A model generated the notes under the pieces. The model did no database searches, was not told the DNA's origin, and saw nothing but the letters and a program-made list of their open reading frames with translations. Below, in pieces: positions 9,394 through 21,970 of a stretch of DNA of 42,489 nt (position 1 is its first letter; each line of letters opens with the position of its first letter). The translations under genes and the position numbers were made by a program. This DNA comes from Prevotella sp. (lineage in GTDB: Bacteria > Bacteroidota > Bacteroidia > Bacteroidales > Bacteroidaceae): the NCBI GenBank assembly GCA_024692385.1, contig JAILMS010000060.1:1-42489 (forward strand), given 5' to 3'.

Positions 9394-10509
9394 AATCATA
9401 ATAGTTGCTGCTTTCACGGGAGCATCGCTCTCACCAAGCAGCCTATGTATATCTTCATAATCAGCGAGCATCTCTTCACGCTTGCCACCACCAGGCAGCA
9501 GGGCCTCCAGCTCTTGACGGATAGCCTCAACACTAAAGGTGTTGGCTACGAGTTCCTTGACAACCTCACGATTGGCTATCAGATTGACCAATGAGACGTA
9601 TGGAACTTTCAGGAAGAACTTTCTCAGGAAGCCAAACAGGTGAGGCATGGGAGTCTTATAACATACTACCTGTGGCACACGGAACATACAGGTTTCCAAG
9701 GTTGCCGTTCCGCTCGTCACCAAGGCTGCTGTAGCCTTTGCCAACAAAGGATAGGTTTCATTGACCACCAAGCGGACCTCACTATCCTTCAAGAAGCGTT
9801 CATAATAGGCGGGATCAATAGACGGGGCACCGGCCAGCACTAGATCGTATTGCCCAGCCAAATGACGCGTCGCTTCAATCATCGCAGGCAGATTCTCCTG
9901 AATTTCTTGCTTACGAGAGCCTGCAAGCAGGGCGATAAGCCTCCTCCTATCCCCCTCAAAAGGGAGGCGGGACTCTGATACGCAGTTTTCCCCCAAGAAT
10001 TGTCTTACCTCACTGGCTGTAGGATTACCCACATAGTGGATGGGATAATGATGTTTCTTCTCAAAGAAGTCTACCTCGAAAGGTAATATCGAGAACAGCT
10101 CATCGACATCGCGCTTGATATTCTTAATACGATGTTCCTTCCACGCCCAGATTTTGGGGGAAATATAATAATATACCGGACAAATGGCATGAGACTTCAC
10201 ATAGCGCGCTATATCCAGATTAAAGCCAGGATAGTCAACGAGGATGACAACATCAGGCTTCCACTGAGCAATATCCTGCTTGCAGAAATGCATATTGTGC
10301 AGAATGGTACGCAGATGGAGCAGTACAGGGATGAAACCCATGTAGGCCAGTTCACGATAGTGTTTGACACGCGTACCAGCCACTGAGGTCATCATATCAC
10401 CTCCGAAGAAGCGGAATTCAGCATCTGAATCTTGACGCAACAATTCACGCATCAAGTGCGACGCATGCAAGTCGCCACTGGCCTCACCTGCTATCAAGTA
10501 GTACTTCAT
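9379..10509 (-). CDS. lpxB: Lipid-A-disaccharide synthase
   Basis: MKYYLIAGEASGDLHASHLMREL, VDYPGFNLDIARY, YYISPKIWAWKEHRI, TSGTATLE motifs. Confidence 0.96.
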   Translation of the reverse strand: MKYYLIAGEASGDLHASHLMRELLRQDSDAEFRFFGGDMMTSVAGTRVKHYRELAYMGFIPVLLHLRTILHNMHFCKQDIAQWKPDVVILVDYPGFNLDIARYVKSHAICPVYYYISPKIWAWKEHRIKNIKRDVDELFSILPFEVDFFEKKHHYPIHYVGNPTASEVRQFLGENCVSESRLPFEGDRRRLIALLAGSRKQEIQENLPAMIEATRHLAGQYDLVLAGAPSIDPAYYERFLKDSEVRLVVNETYPLLAKATAALVTSGTATLETCMFRVPQVVCYKTPMPHLFGFLRKFFLKVPYVSLVNLIANREVVKELVANTFSVEAIRQELEALLPGGGKREEMLADYEDIHRLLGESDAPVKAATIMIEKLK

Positions 10510-11255
10510 TGCTCGTAATCTTTGAGTTGGTCAAAAGCCTCGTAGGCAGTTACATCAATGCGCGTTGGAGTGATGGCCACATATCCATTATCCAATGCCC
10601 AGCGGTCAGTATCCTCTGCCTCTGGTTCATCATTTTGGTAGCTTCCCACCATCCACCAGTAGTCATAACCTCGCGGATGATTACACTTACGCACCTCATT
10701 GGTCCATGTTCCTAACGACATTCGGCAAAGACGAACACCTTTGAAAGTGTCAACTTTTGGAAAATTGACATTCAGGCAGACGCCCTTAGGAAGACCATCA
10801 CGCAACACACGTTGTACTATATCACGAATATAGGGCTCCAATGGTGAGAAATCAGCATCAGCTCGGTAGTCACAGATGGAGAAGGCCAAGGAAGGAATAT
10901 ATTTCATGCAGCCCTCCATGGTAACGCCCATCGTTCCAGAATAGTGGGTATTAACAGATGCGTTGTCGCCATGATTGATGCCGCCAATAACCAGACGGGG
11001 TGTCTCGTCGCACAGCTCTGCCAGCGCCATTTTCACGCAGTCTACTGGTGTTCCGTTGCACGACCATATATCCATGCCTTTCTCGTGGTATCGATGATTG
11101 AGCACTAATGGTGTGGTGGCCGAGAAAGCGCACGCAAAACCACTACGAGCATCTTCTGGTGCACAGACCAGAACATCGTCGTAGTCTTTTACGATGTTGA
11201 TAAGGGAATTAATGCCTTTTGCTTGATATCCGTCGTCGTTAGAGATAAGTATCAT
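10506..11255 (-). CDS. surE: 5'/3'-nucleotidase SurE
   Basis: MILISNDDGYQAKGI, GTPVDCVKMAL, GINHGDNASVNTHYSGTMGVTMEG; 4-nt overlap with lpxB. Confidence 0.96.
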   Translation of the reverse strand: MILISNDDGYQAKGINSLINIVKDYDDVLVCAPEDARSGFACAFSATTPLVLNHRYHEKGMDIWSCNGTPVDCVKMALAELCDETPRLVIGGINHGDNASVNTHYSGTMGVTMEGCMKYIPSLAFSICDYRADADFSPLEPYIRDIVQRVLRDGLPKGVCLNVNFPKVDTFKGVRLCRMSLGTWTNEVRKCNHPRGYDYWWMVGSYQNDEPEAEDTDRWALDNGYVAITPTRIDVTAYEAFDQLKDYEQ

Positions 11256-11530
11256 TTCTTTTTTAAATAGTCGTTATGCATCTTGATAGCGAAGATGATA
11301 ACGCTACAAGTGCAGGTGATGAGGTTGGTCAGCACCAGGTAGTAGTTCTCAATGAGGAAACCCTGTACCACAAACGCTGAGCAGCCGATGGCCATTGATA
11401 TAAAGCCCGGCAACGAGATGCCGTCCGTATTGCGTGTACGAATAGTCTGGATAGCCTGGGGCAAATAGCCGAAGATCAGACCGAATGTGGCAATCCAACC
11501 ACAAATATTAATTAATAATTCATGTTCCAT
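11252..11530 (-). CDS. SemiSWEET-type (PQ-loop) small transporter
   Basis: 92 aa, about 3 TM helices, GYLPQAIQTIRTRNTDGISLPGF motif; ATGA overlap with surE. Confidence 0.85.
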   Translation of the reverse strand: MEHELLINICGWIATFGLIFGYLPQAIQTIRTRNTDGISLPGFISMAIGCSAFVVQGFLIENYYLVLTNLITCTCSVIIFAIKMHNDYLKKK

Positions 11531-11567
11531 AGTATAGTAGTTTGAAGTGAATAATATGTATTGAATG

Positions 11568-11575
11568 CAAAGATA
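11568..11575 (-). promoter_or_regulatory. -7 element TATCTTTG for SemiSWEET-surE-lpxB operon
   Basis: CAAAGATA on + strand upstream of 11530. Confidence 0.55.
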
Positions 11576-11650
11576 GGTAAAAAAAACGAAGAATCAACAT
11601 AATTCATAGGATTTTTTTACATGTTTATTGGAAAAGTCCGCAAAAAGCAC

Positions 11651-11658
11651 TATCTTTG
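11651..11658 (+). promoter_or_regulatory. -7 element TATCTTTG for amidohydrolase
   Basis: TATCTTTG 35 nt upstream of ATG 11694. Confidence 0.6.
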
Positions 11659-11693
11659 CAGTTGGTAATATGTAAAACTAAAACGATCCTATT

Positions 11694-12971
11694 ATGAAAA
11701 ACGTATATAAGGCACATATCCTCTTTACAAAAGAGAAAGACCATTTCGAGGTGTATGAGAACGGATACATTGCTGTGGAAGATGGTCGTGTGACTAAGGT
11801 TACAAATAATCTTTCAGATATTGACGTTCAGGATGCAGAGATTATTGACTTTGGAAATAAATTGCTTATTCCTGCTATGAACGACATGCACGTGCATGCC
11901 CCACAAGTACACAATCAGGGGGTGGCAATGGATTTGGAACTGCTACCGTGGTTGCAGAACTACACATTCCCTGAGGAATCAAAATATGCTGACGTACAAT
12001 ATGCCGAGCGCATGTATCGCCGCTTCCTGCATACCCAGTGGCTCTTCGGCACCATGCGCAGCGTCGTCTTCGGCACTGTTCATACTAACAGCACACGTAA
12101 ATTGATGCAACTATATCAGGAGGCCGGTATGGGAGCTATGGTCGGCAAAGTGGCTATGAATCGTAACTGTCCTGATGCCCTATGCGAGGATGTCGATGCC
12201 GCCATTGCCGGCAACGAGCAACTCATCGCCGAATTCAGCGATACTGACGCCCTCGTTCGTCCTATCATCACGCCACGATTCGTACCGTCGTGTACACCAG
12301 AACTATTGAAGGCCTGCGGAGAACTGGCTGCTAAATATCAACTGCCCGTACAGTCGCACCTGTCGGAGAACACCTCTGAGATTGCATGGGTGGCTGAGCT
12401 GGAACCCGAGAGCGAGAGCTATGGTGACGCCTATAACCGCTATGGACTCTTCGGACAGACACCAACTATCATGGCCCACTGCGTATGGACACATGGTAAA
12501 GAGTTGGAACTGATGAAGCGCAACGGTGTGATGGTGGCCCACTGCCCTACCTCGAACTTTAATATTGCATCGGGAATGGCACCCGTCCGCACCTTCCTCG
12601 AAGAGGGTTTGCGCATAGGTCTGGGCAGTGACATCAGCGGTGGCCACGACCTCAACATGTTCCGCATGTTGGTCTATGCCATCCAAGTAAGCAAAATGCA
12701 ATATCAGCAAGACCACAGCAAGGCTTTCCTCACCCTGCCCGAAACCTTCTGGATTGCCACCAAATCGGCAGGCAGTTTCTTTGGCAAGGTAGGCAGCTTC
12801 GAGCCTGGCTACGAGTTTGACGCCTTAGTCATTGACGACGATGTACTATATCCAGACGAATATTCTCTTACACATCGTTTAGAGCGCTTTATCTATCTGG
12901 GTGACGATCGTCAGATAATTCATCGTTTCTGTCGTGGCAAAGAGGTGGCAGAGCCTAGAATATGTGATTAA
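11694..12971 (+). CDS. Amidohydrolase, guanine deaminase-like
   Basis: NDMHVHAPQ, ITPRFVPSCTPELL, QSHLSENTSEIAWV, LGSDISGGHDLNMF motifs. Confidence 0.82.
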   Translation: MKNVYKAHILFTKEKDHFEVYENGYIAVEDGRVTKVTNNLSDIDVQDAEIIDFGNKLLIPAMNDMHVHAPQVHNQGVAMDLELLPWLQNYTFPEESKYADVQYAERMYRRFLHTQWLFGTMRSVVFGTVHTNSTRKLMQLYQEAGMGAMVGKVAMNRNCPDALCEDVDAAIAGNEQLIAEFSDTDALVRPIITPRFVPSCTPELLKACGELAAKYQLPVQSHLSENTSEIAWVAELEPESESYGDAYNRYGLFGQTPTIMAHCVWTHGKELELMKRNGVMVAHCPTSNFNIASGMAPVRTFLEEGLRIGLGSDISGGHDLNMFRMLVYAIQVSKMQYQQDHSKAFLTLPETFWIATKSAGSFFGKVGSFEPGYEFDALVIDDDVLYPDEYSLTHRLERFIYLGDDRQIIHRFCRGKEVAEPRICD

Positions 12972-12977
12972 TAAACT

Positions 12978-14375
12978 ATGGCCAACAAAGATAAGATAAT
13001 GTATGTCTGCGAGAACTGCGGGCAGGAGTCAGCAAAGTGGATAGGTAAATGTCCTGCATGCGGACAATGGAATACATTTAAGGAGATTAAAGTGGCTGAC
13101 ACGCGCCAAAAAGCAGCGACCAATGCTGCTGCATCGGCAGGTCACAAGCTACGCGAGAATAAAGTATTACATCTGAAGGACATCTCGTCGCATGACGATC
13201 CACGCATCGATATGCACGATGCAGAGCTGAACCGTGTGCTCGGTGGTGGATTGGTGCCTGGCAGCATTGTGCTACTGGGGGGCGAGCCTGGCATCGGTAA
13301 GTCGACACTGTCGCTGCAGACCATGCTCCAACTGACGGACAAGAAAGTGCTATACGTCAGTGGTGAGGAGAGCGCCCACCAGCTGAAAATGCGTGCCGAA
13401 AGGTTGACTGTTGGCGGGGGAATCGCCAACAACGACAGTTTTCTCTTGCTTTGTGAGAATTCTCTCGAAGCCATCTTTGACCACATCAAAGAGGTACAGC
13501 CGGAAGTGGTGGTGGTGGACTCCATACAGACCATATCTACCGAGGAAGTAGAGAGCAGTGCAGGCTCTATTGCCCAGGTTCGTGAGTGCGCTTCTGCCCT
13601 ACTACGTTTTGCAAAGACCAGTGGAGTTCCCGTCATTCTGATTGGCCATATCACCAAAGAGGGTACACTGGCAGGTCCCAAAATCTTGGAGCATATCGTT
13701 GATACCGTCATCCAATTTGAAGGTGACCAACACTATATGTACCGCATCCTGCGAAGCATTAAGAATAGATTTGGAAGCACCTCAGAACTAGGTATTTACG
13801 AAATGCAGCAGACAGGATTGCGACAAGTCAGCAATCCCTCGGAACTGTTACTCACGGAAGATCACGACGGACTCAGCGGCGTAGCTATCTCGAGCGCCAT
13901 TGAAGGTGTGCGTCCGTTCCTTGTAGAGACTCAGGCACTGGTGAGCAGCGCAGCTTATGGTACTCCTCAGCGCTCGGCAACGGGCTTCGACCAGCGCCGA
14001 TTGAACATGCTGCTGGCTGTTTTGGAGAAACGTGTAGGTTTCAAACTGATGCAGAAAGACGTGTTTCTAAATATTGCGGGAGGCCTGCGCGTAACAGATA
14101 TGGCCATGGACCTGAGTGTCATAGCCGCAGTACTGTCGAGCAATGTAGATACACCGATAGAGGAAGGCTGGTGTATGGCTGGTGAGGTGGGACTCTCTGG
14201 CGAGGTGCGTCCCGTGGCACGTATCGAGCAACGTATCAGCGAGGCTGAAAAGCTAGGATTCCAACATATCATCATCCCCAAATACAACCTTAGCGGGCTG
14301 AACCGCAAGAAGTTCAACATCGAACTGGTCCCCGTAAGAAAGGTGGAAGAGGCGCTAAGGGCGCTATTTGGATAA
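12978..14375 (+). CDS. radA: DNA repair protein RadA
   Basis: N-terminal zinc finger CENCGQESAKWIGKCPACGQWNTF; GGEPGIGKSTL Walker A; KNRFGSTSELGIYEM. Confidence 0.96.
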   Translation: MANKDKIMYVCENCGQESAKWIGKCPACGQWNTFKEIKVADTRQKAATNAAASAGHKLRENKVLHLKDISSHDDPRIDMHDAELNRVLGGGLVPGSIVLLGGEPGIGKSTLSLQTMLQLTDKKVLYVSGEESAHQLKMRAERLTVGGGIANNDSFLLLCENSLEAIFDHIKEVQPEVVVVDSIQTISTEEVESSAGSIAQVRECASALLRFAKTSGVPVILIGHITKEGTLAGPKILEHIVDTVIQFEGDQHYMYRILRSIKNRFGSTSELGIYEMQQTGLRQVSNPSELLLTEDHDGLSGVAISSAIEGVRPFLVETQALVSSAAYGTPQRSATGFDQRRLNMLLAVLEKRVGFKLMQKDVFLNIAGGLRVTDMAMDLSVIAAVLSSNVDTPIEEGWCMAGEVGLSGEVRPVARIEQRISEAEKLGFQHIIIPKYNLSGLNRKKFNIELVPVRKVEEALRALFG

Positions 14376-14396
14376 AAAAAAACTCCATAATGGAGG
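14374..14396 (-). terminator. Intrinsic terminator of queC
   Basis: Minus strand CTCCATTATGGAG followed by T9. Confidence 0.6.
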
Positions 14397-14408
14397 GGAA
14401 CAGTAGCT

Positions 14409-15062
14409 TTATAAATCGTAAACCGTAGTATCTTCGATACCAGCCAACGCAAACGCTTCACGACGTTCTACACATGTACCACACTTGCCGCAATGGTGGT
14501 CGCCGCCCTTGTAGCACGACCATGTCTTACTATAGTCGATACCCAAGGCTTTGCCACGACGGGCTATGTCTGCCTTGGTAATATTAGTATAGGGCGAGCG
14601 CAGATGAACGTTGACATAGGTACCTGCACAGGCTGCCTGGTCGAAGGCGTCGACAAACTCGGGGCGACAGTCAGGATAGATGGTATGGTCACCACCATGA
14701 TTAGCCATCATGACGTATTTCAGTCCGTTGGACTCAGCAATACCTACAGCAATAGACAGCATTATACCATTGCGGAAAGGCACAACCGTCGACTTCATAT
14801 TTTCATCAGCATAATGACCCTCGGGGATGTCCTCCCCACCCTCCAACAGTGAACTTTTAAAGTACTTGGTCATAAAGTCCAAAGGGATGACAACATGCTT
14901 AATGTCCAACTGCTGGCAATGCCACTGAGCAAAGGGAATCTCGCGGGCATTATGCTTGGAACCATAGTCGAACGAGACGGCCAAGGCGATGCGTTCCTGC
15001 TCATCATATAATAAGGTGACACTATCTACGCCACCACTCAATATTAATACGCTGTCTTTCAT
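14409..15062 (-). CDS. queC: 7-cyano-7-deazaguanine synthase QueC
   Basis: LILSGGVDSVTLLY PP-loop, zinc-binding CYKGGDHHCGKCGTCVERREAF; start MKDSVLIL with ATGA overlap with wecB (track start at 15107 is upstream). Confidence 0.95.
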   Translation of the reverse strand: MKDSVLILSGGVDSVTLLYDEQERIALAVSFDYGSKHNAREIPFAQWHCQQLDIKHVVIPLDFMTKYFKSSLLEGGEDIPEGHYADENMKSTVVPFRNGIMLSIAVGIAESNGLKYVMMANHGGDHTIYPDCRPEFVDAFDQAACAGTYVNVHLRSPYTNITKADIARRGKALGIDYSKTWSCYKGGDHHCGKCGTCVERREAFALAGIEDTTVYDL

Positions 15063-16117
15063 GCTATCAGAATTTGTACGATACGTTCTGCAGTGCGTCC
15101 ATCCCAACGGTCAGGCAAAGACGAAGTCTTCCACTTGCCACTAACCAGTTCAGATAAAGCACTACGCAACTTGTCTGCATCCTCACCTACCAAAACGTTA
15201 GTGCCCTGCTTAACAGTCTCGATATGTTCAGTATAGGAGTTGAGCGTGATACATGGCACATGGTTGAACGTTGCCTCTTCAGCGACGTTACCAGAATCAG
15301 TAATGATACCCATAGCATGAGCTGTTAGATAACCGAAATCGAGATAGCTCAACGAATTATGAATGGAGAATTGAGAATTCAGAGAGGATACAACATTGTG
15401 AGCACGACCGCGGAGAGGTGCAATGACGGGGATATCACCAGCAATCTCGCTGATAGTTGTAAGCATGCGCTGAAGATTCTCTTCGTCAGCCAGCAATGCC
15501 TTGCGGTTGAGCGTGAACACCAGATAACGGCCATCCTCAATGCCGTCAAGACAGGCAGGACGCGTCCAGCGATTATGGTTATAACGCAGAGTATCCATCA
15601 GGATGTTGCCTACCAGATAAATCTTGTGATTCTCAGCACCTTCACGTGTAGCGATACTGCTAGCACCTACGCCAGCGGTAAACAACAAGTCGCTGAGTCC
15701 ATCGATAACCAGACGATTAATCTCTTTAGGCATATTGATATCAAAAGAGCGTGTGCCTGCTACCAGATGCGCCAGACGGAGACCACGCTTCTTAGTAACA
15801 ATAGCAGCAGCCATCGTAGATGCCAAGTCATCGACAACGATGACGGTATCTGTTTCATGCTGTTCGAGATAACGCTCAAATTCAGCCATCACCCTACCCG
15901 TCAGTTCGTTGAGGTTCTCGCAGTCAACACCTAAGAATACATCAGGATGCGGAATCTGCAGGTCGTCGAAGAGTGACGCCTCCAGTGTAGAATCATCAGC
16001 GATACCAGCATAAACCAACTGGTATTGACAGTTATCAGTAGACTCAATTGCACGGATGAGCGGAGCTACCTTGATAAAATTAGGGCGTGCGCCCGTAAAA
16101 ATACAAATATTCTTCAT
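15059..16117 (-). CDS. wecB: UDP-N-acetylglucosamine 2-epimerase
   Basis: GARPNFIKVAPLIRA, VVDDLASTMAAAIV, ITDSGNVAEEATFNHVPCITLNSYTEHIETV. Confidence 0.9.
   Translation of the reverse strand: MKNICIFTGARPNFIKVAPLIRAIESTDNCQYQLVYAGIADDSTLEASLFDDLQIPHPDVFLGVDCENLNELTGRVMAEFERYLEQHETDTVIVVDDLASTMAAAIVTKKRGLRLAHLVAGTRSFDINMPKEINRLVIDGLSDLLFTAGVGASSIATREGAENHKIYLVGNILMDTLRYNHNRWTRPACLDGIEDGRYLVFTLNRKALLADEENLQRMLTTISEIAGDIPVIAPLRGRAHNVVSSLNSQFSIHNSLSYLDFGYLTAHAMGIITDSGNVAEEATFNHVPCITLNSYTEHIETVKQGTNVLVGEDADKLRSALSELVSGKWKTSSLPDRWDGRTAERIVQILIA
15354..15381. repeat. Heptamer tandem array (GAATNNA-like x4) inside wecB
   Basis: GAATTAT-GAATGGA-GAATTGA-GAATTCA; encodes NSQFSIHNS on the minus strand. 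Confidence 0.75.
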
Positions 16118-17406
16118 TGTTTTCCTATTTTCTTTTCATATGCTGGCGACTCCTCTTTCAATCGGAAGTCGTAAATCATCTTATAATCATCAATCAACAT
16201 GAAGTGTTTTGTGCCCTGTATGTTGTCGTCTTTCTTCTCCCAGATAATATCTGTAAAGTTCTTCGTATCATCGGGAACAACAGTTCGCAACAGACAGTTG
16301 GTAAAGCTGTATTTCGAATCCTCATCTACTTCACCTTCAATGACATCCTCCGCATAACCCGTGACTAATGTGTTCGTACAGGTTAGCATGAAGGGCTGTT
16401 CAGAGGGTTCGAAGCGTAAAGCAAAACCACGATTGGCAGAGAGTGGATAGAACTGTGCCAAGGTGACGTGGTCAAGGTCTGTCTGACATCCCAAAAGCGT
16501 CAGACAGTCTTTCAAGGCATTCGACAAGATGCAGTTGCTAATAGTGACATCAGAGTCGTGTGCCCAAAGTCCAGAGCCCTTGCTGTTGTGAATGGTACAG
16601 CCATAAAGTTCGACTGTCGTGGTGTCTGCCAGCAAACCGTCACGGGCGTTACGTATCTCGCAGTCCGTCAACTGGCAACCGTCAGCATGCGGTTTGATGG
16701 TGATGCCCTTCCACTGACCACTGATGCGGTCGTAAGGCAGATAGTTGAACATATGATCAAGACGATCGCCACGAAACAGGCTATTCTCAGCAACAAGAGC
16801 CCCCTCGACAGTGATGCCCGCACCATCATGAAAGTATAACACTGTATTCTTAATGGTCAGTGTTGCAGTAGCAGCGACATTGATGCCACCATAGACAACG
16901 ATAGGTGTCGACGACTCAATGGTCTTGTTCTCCGTAATCTCCACATCATGCCACTGGTCAGCATTCCAACTATAAGTGCGCAAGTTGACCTTCTGTTCCA
17001 CCCCACTCTCTAAAGCAAACAATAGGTTATCCTCTATCAGCTGTGGTTCGATAGAAGCATTCTCAGGTGCCGTAATCTCTACAAATACGCGGATGCTATC
17101 ACCTTTTCGTATCTCTAAATTGTTGGCCACTGGATTGAGAAAAGCGCCATCAACATTAACACGGAAGCCCGACTGGCCGCTACGCTCCAAACGTACGGAA
17201 CGCAGGCGCAAGCCATCGCCTGACTGGTTATGTACCCAAAAACTATAGGTTGATGACGGAATGGTGGCAAAAAGCGTATCCAGACGGACGGTATCTGTCG
17301 TAAACGTCAACCGATGACTACGGTCTGTTGTAAACGAGTCGTTCTCAGAGCAGGCTGTCAGCAAGAACAGCACAGCTATGAGGAAAAAGAAAAGCCGCTT
17401 TATCAT
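16114..17406 (-). CDS. Lipoprotein with right-handed parallel beta-helix
   Basis: Lipobox LFLLTACSEN; repeated beta-helix segments (LTIKNTVLYFHDGAGITVEGALVAENSLF, CEIRNARDGLLADTTTVELYGCTIHNSKGSGLWAHDSDVTISNCIL). Confidence 0.8.
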   Translation of the reverse strand: MIKRLFFFLIAVLFLLTACSENDSFTTDRSHRLTFTTDTVRLDTLFATIPSSTYSFWVHNQSGDGLRLRSVRLERSGQSGFRVNVDGAFLNPVANNLEIRKGDSIRVFVEITAPENASIEPQLIEDNLLFALESGVEQKVNLRTYSWNADQWHDVEITENKTIESSTPIVVYGGINVAATATLTIKNTVLYFHDGAGITVEGALVAENSLFRGDRLDHMFNYLPYDRISGQWKGITIKPHADGCQLTDCEIRNARDGLLADTTTVELYGCTIHNSKGSGLWAHDSDVTISNCILSNALKDCLTLLGCQTDLDHVTLAQFYPLSANRGFALRFEPSEQPFMLTCTNTLVTGYAEDVIEGEVDEDSKYSFTNCLLRTVVPDDTKNFTDIIWEKKDDNIQGTKHFMLIDDYKMIYDFRLKEESPAYEKKIGKQ

Positions 17407-17449
17407 ATATTGATAAAACGTCTTTCCTCCTATTTTATTGTCTTGTAGC

Positions 17450-18010
17450 TTACTTTCCAAAATAACGTTTCAAAAGACCTGCGAAACCAGCACCATGACG
17501 GGCCTCGTCCTTAGCAGCCTCGTGAACCATGTCGTGAATAGCATCGAAGCCCATTGCCTTAGCTTGCTTGGCCAGTTCAAACTTGTCAGCACAAGCGCCC
17601 TCTTCGGCAGCAGCACGCTTCTCCAGATTGGTCTTGGTATCGAAAACAACCTCACCTAACAATTCAGCAAACTGAGCAGCGTGCTTAGCCTCCTCCAGTG
17701 CATAGCGGTTGAAAGCCTCAGAAATCTCAGGATAGCCCTCGCGGTCTGCCTGACGAGCCATGGCAATGTACATACCGACCTCGCTACACTCAGCATTATA
17801 GTTGTTGCGTAACTCTTGAATCATCTCTTCGGGAACGCCCTCAATCTTACCATCACCCAGACGGTGAACCGTAGCATAGGTTACGTCGCCAGTCTGTTCC
17901 TTCAATTCAGAGAACTTAGAGGCAGGAGCCTTACAGATAGGGCACTTCTCGGGAGCTGCATCGCCTTCATAGATATATCCACAAACGGCGCAGATAAACT
18001 TCTTCTTCAT
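17450..18010 (-). CDS. Rubrerythrin with N-terminal rubredoxin domain (reverse rubrerythrin)
   Basis: [23 protein letters not shown] at the N-terminus followed by ferritin-like [24 protein letters not shown] / [15 protein letters not shown] / [13 protein letters not shown]. Confidence 0.93.
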   Translation of the reverse strand: MKKKFICAVCGYIYEGDAAPEKCPICKAPASKFSELKEQTGDVTYATVHRLGDGKIEGVPEEMIQELRNNYNAECSEVGMYIAMARQADREGYPEISEAFNRYALEEAKHAAQFAELLGEVVFDTKTNLEKRAAAEEGACADKFELAKQAKAMGFDAIHDMVHEAAKDEARHGAGFAGLLKRYFGK

Positions 18011-18058
18011 AGATGTTTAGTATTTGTTTAGTTAGAAAAAAATGAAATTATCTTTTTG

Positions 18059-18066
18059 CAAAGATA
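18059..18066 (-). promoter_or_regulatory. -7 element TATCTTTG for rubrerythrin
   Basis: CAAAGATA on + strand upstream of 18010. Confidence 0.6.
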
Positions 18067-18074
18067 CACAGAAA

Positions 18075-18110
18075 AAATAAATCCCCCAAATGTTTTGGAG
18101 GAATTTATTT
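18075..18110 (-). terminator. Hairpin terminator downstream of hisS
   Basis: AAATAAATcCCCCAAATGTTTTGGaGGaATTTATTT imperfect inverted repeat followed by T-rich sequence on the minus strand. Confidence 0.6.
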
Positions 18111-18145
18111 ATAATGTGTTATTTTTCCGCTATACAAGAAAACGG

Positions 18146-21277
<3,132 letters not shown>

Positions 21278-21306
21278 TTATGTGGTCATACTGGTTAAAA
21301 ACCGCA

Positions 21307-21314
21307 CAAAATTA
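21307..21314 (-). promoter_or_regulatory. -7 element TAATTTTG for Fur-family gene
   Basis: CAAAATTA on + strand upstream of 21277. Confidence 0.45.
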
Positions 21315-21346
21315 CAACTTTTTTGGGAGAAACAGGCAACATTTAT

Positions 21347-21970
21347 TTAAAAAATATCTAAATTAATGCTTTTCAAGACACTTTTTGACATTCGCTCGTA
21401 TACAAGTCCTAATTCTGCAAAGCGTAAAACACTCTGCATAGCAGCCTTACGAACAGAAGGGAAGGGGCCCTGTAGGGCTGCCACCATTTGATCAAGATAT
21501 TCATTTATGCCTCGTTCATTGGGTTCCTGATGATTCATGAACAAGCGTGATAACACATGAAAGCCACAGAGTTGATCATATTCCTTATCGGAAGCAATCC
21601 ACTGGTAGGCTTTCTCTGGAGCATAGGGCAGATATTGCCAAAGATTGAAAGCGAGTTGCTCAGCTATTTCCTGAGAAGGAACCTGCTCCATCCATATATC
21701 CACCACTTCTGGCAATATCTGTTCGGCAGGCATCAGCAATGTTGCCAATATCTTGCATTCTCTGACATTTTCTTTCCACAATGCTATGCTTAAATCATAG
21801 TCCTGACCTATTTCTTTTGCCATTTCTTGCAGTCGCGGTAATGTTGCTCCCCAATTGAGATGGTAATTCAGTCCCTTGTCACGCATCGACTGCGCAATAG
21901 AGCCATCCATCATCTGTCGGAACGACTGCTTGATTTCTTTCACCTTAGAGGGTACCATACTCTTGTCCAT
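21347..21970 (-). CDS. DNA alkylation repair (AlkD/HEAT-like) family protein
   Basis: GATLPRLQEMAKEIGQDYDLSIALWKENVRECKILATLLMP and VRKAAMQSVLRFAEL; start could also be 21958; overlaps the end of the M49 gene. Confidence 0.75.
   Translation of the reverse strand: MDKSMVPSKVKEIKQSFRQMMDGSIAQSMRDKGLNYHLNWGATLPRLQEMAKEIGQDYDLSIALWKENVRECKILATLLMPAEQILPEVVDIWMEQVPSQEIAEQLAFNLWQYLPYAPEKAYQWIASDKEYDQLCGFHVLSRLFMNHQEPNERGINEYLDQMVAALQGPFPSVRKAAMQSVLRFAELGLVYERMSKSVLKSINLDIF

Noticed and set aside
13142-13711. 189-aa minus ORF
   Set aside because: Antisense to radA, which has clear zinc-finger and Walker motifs
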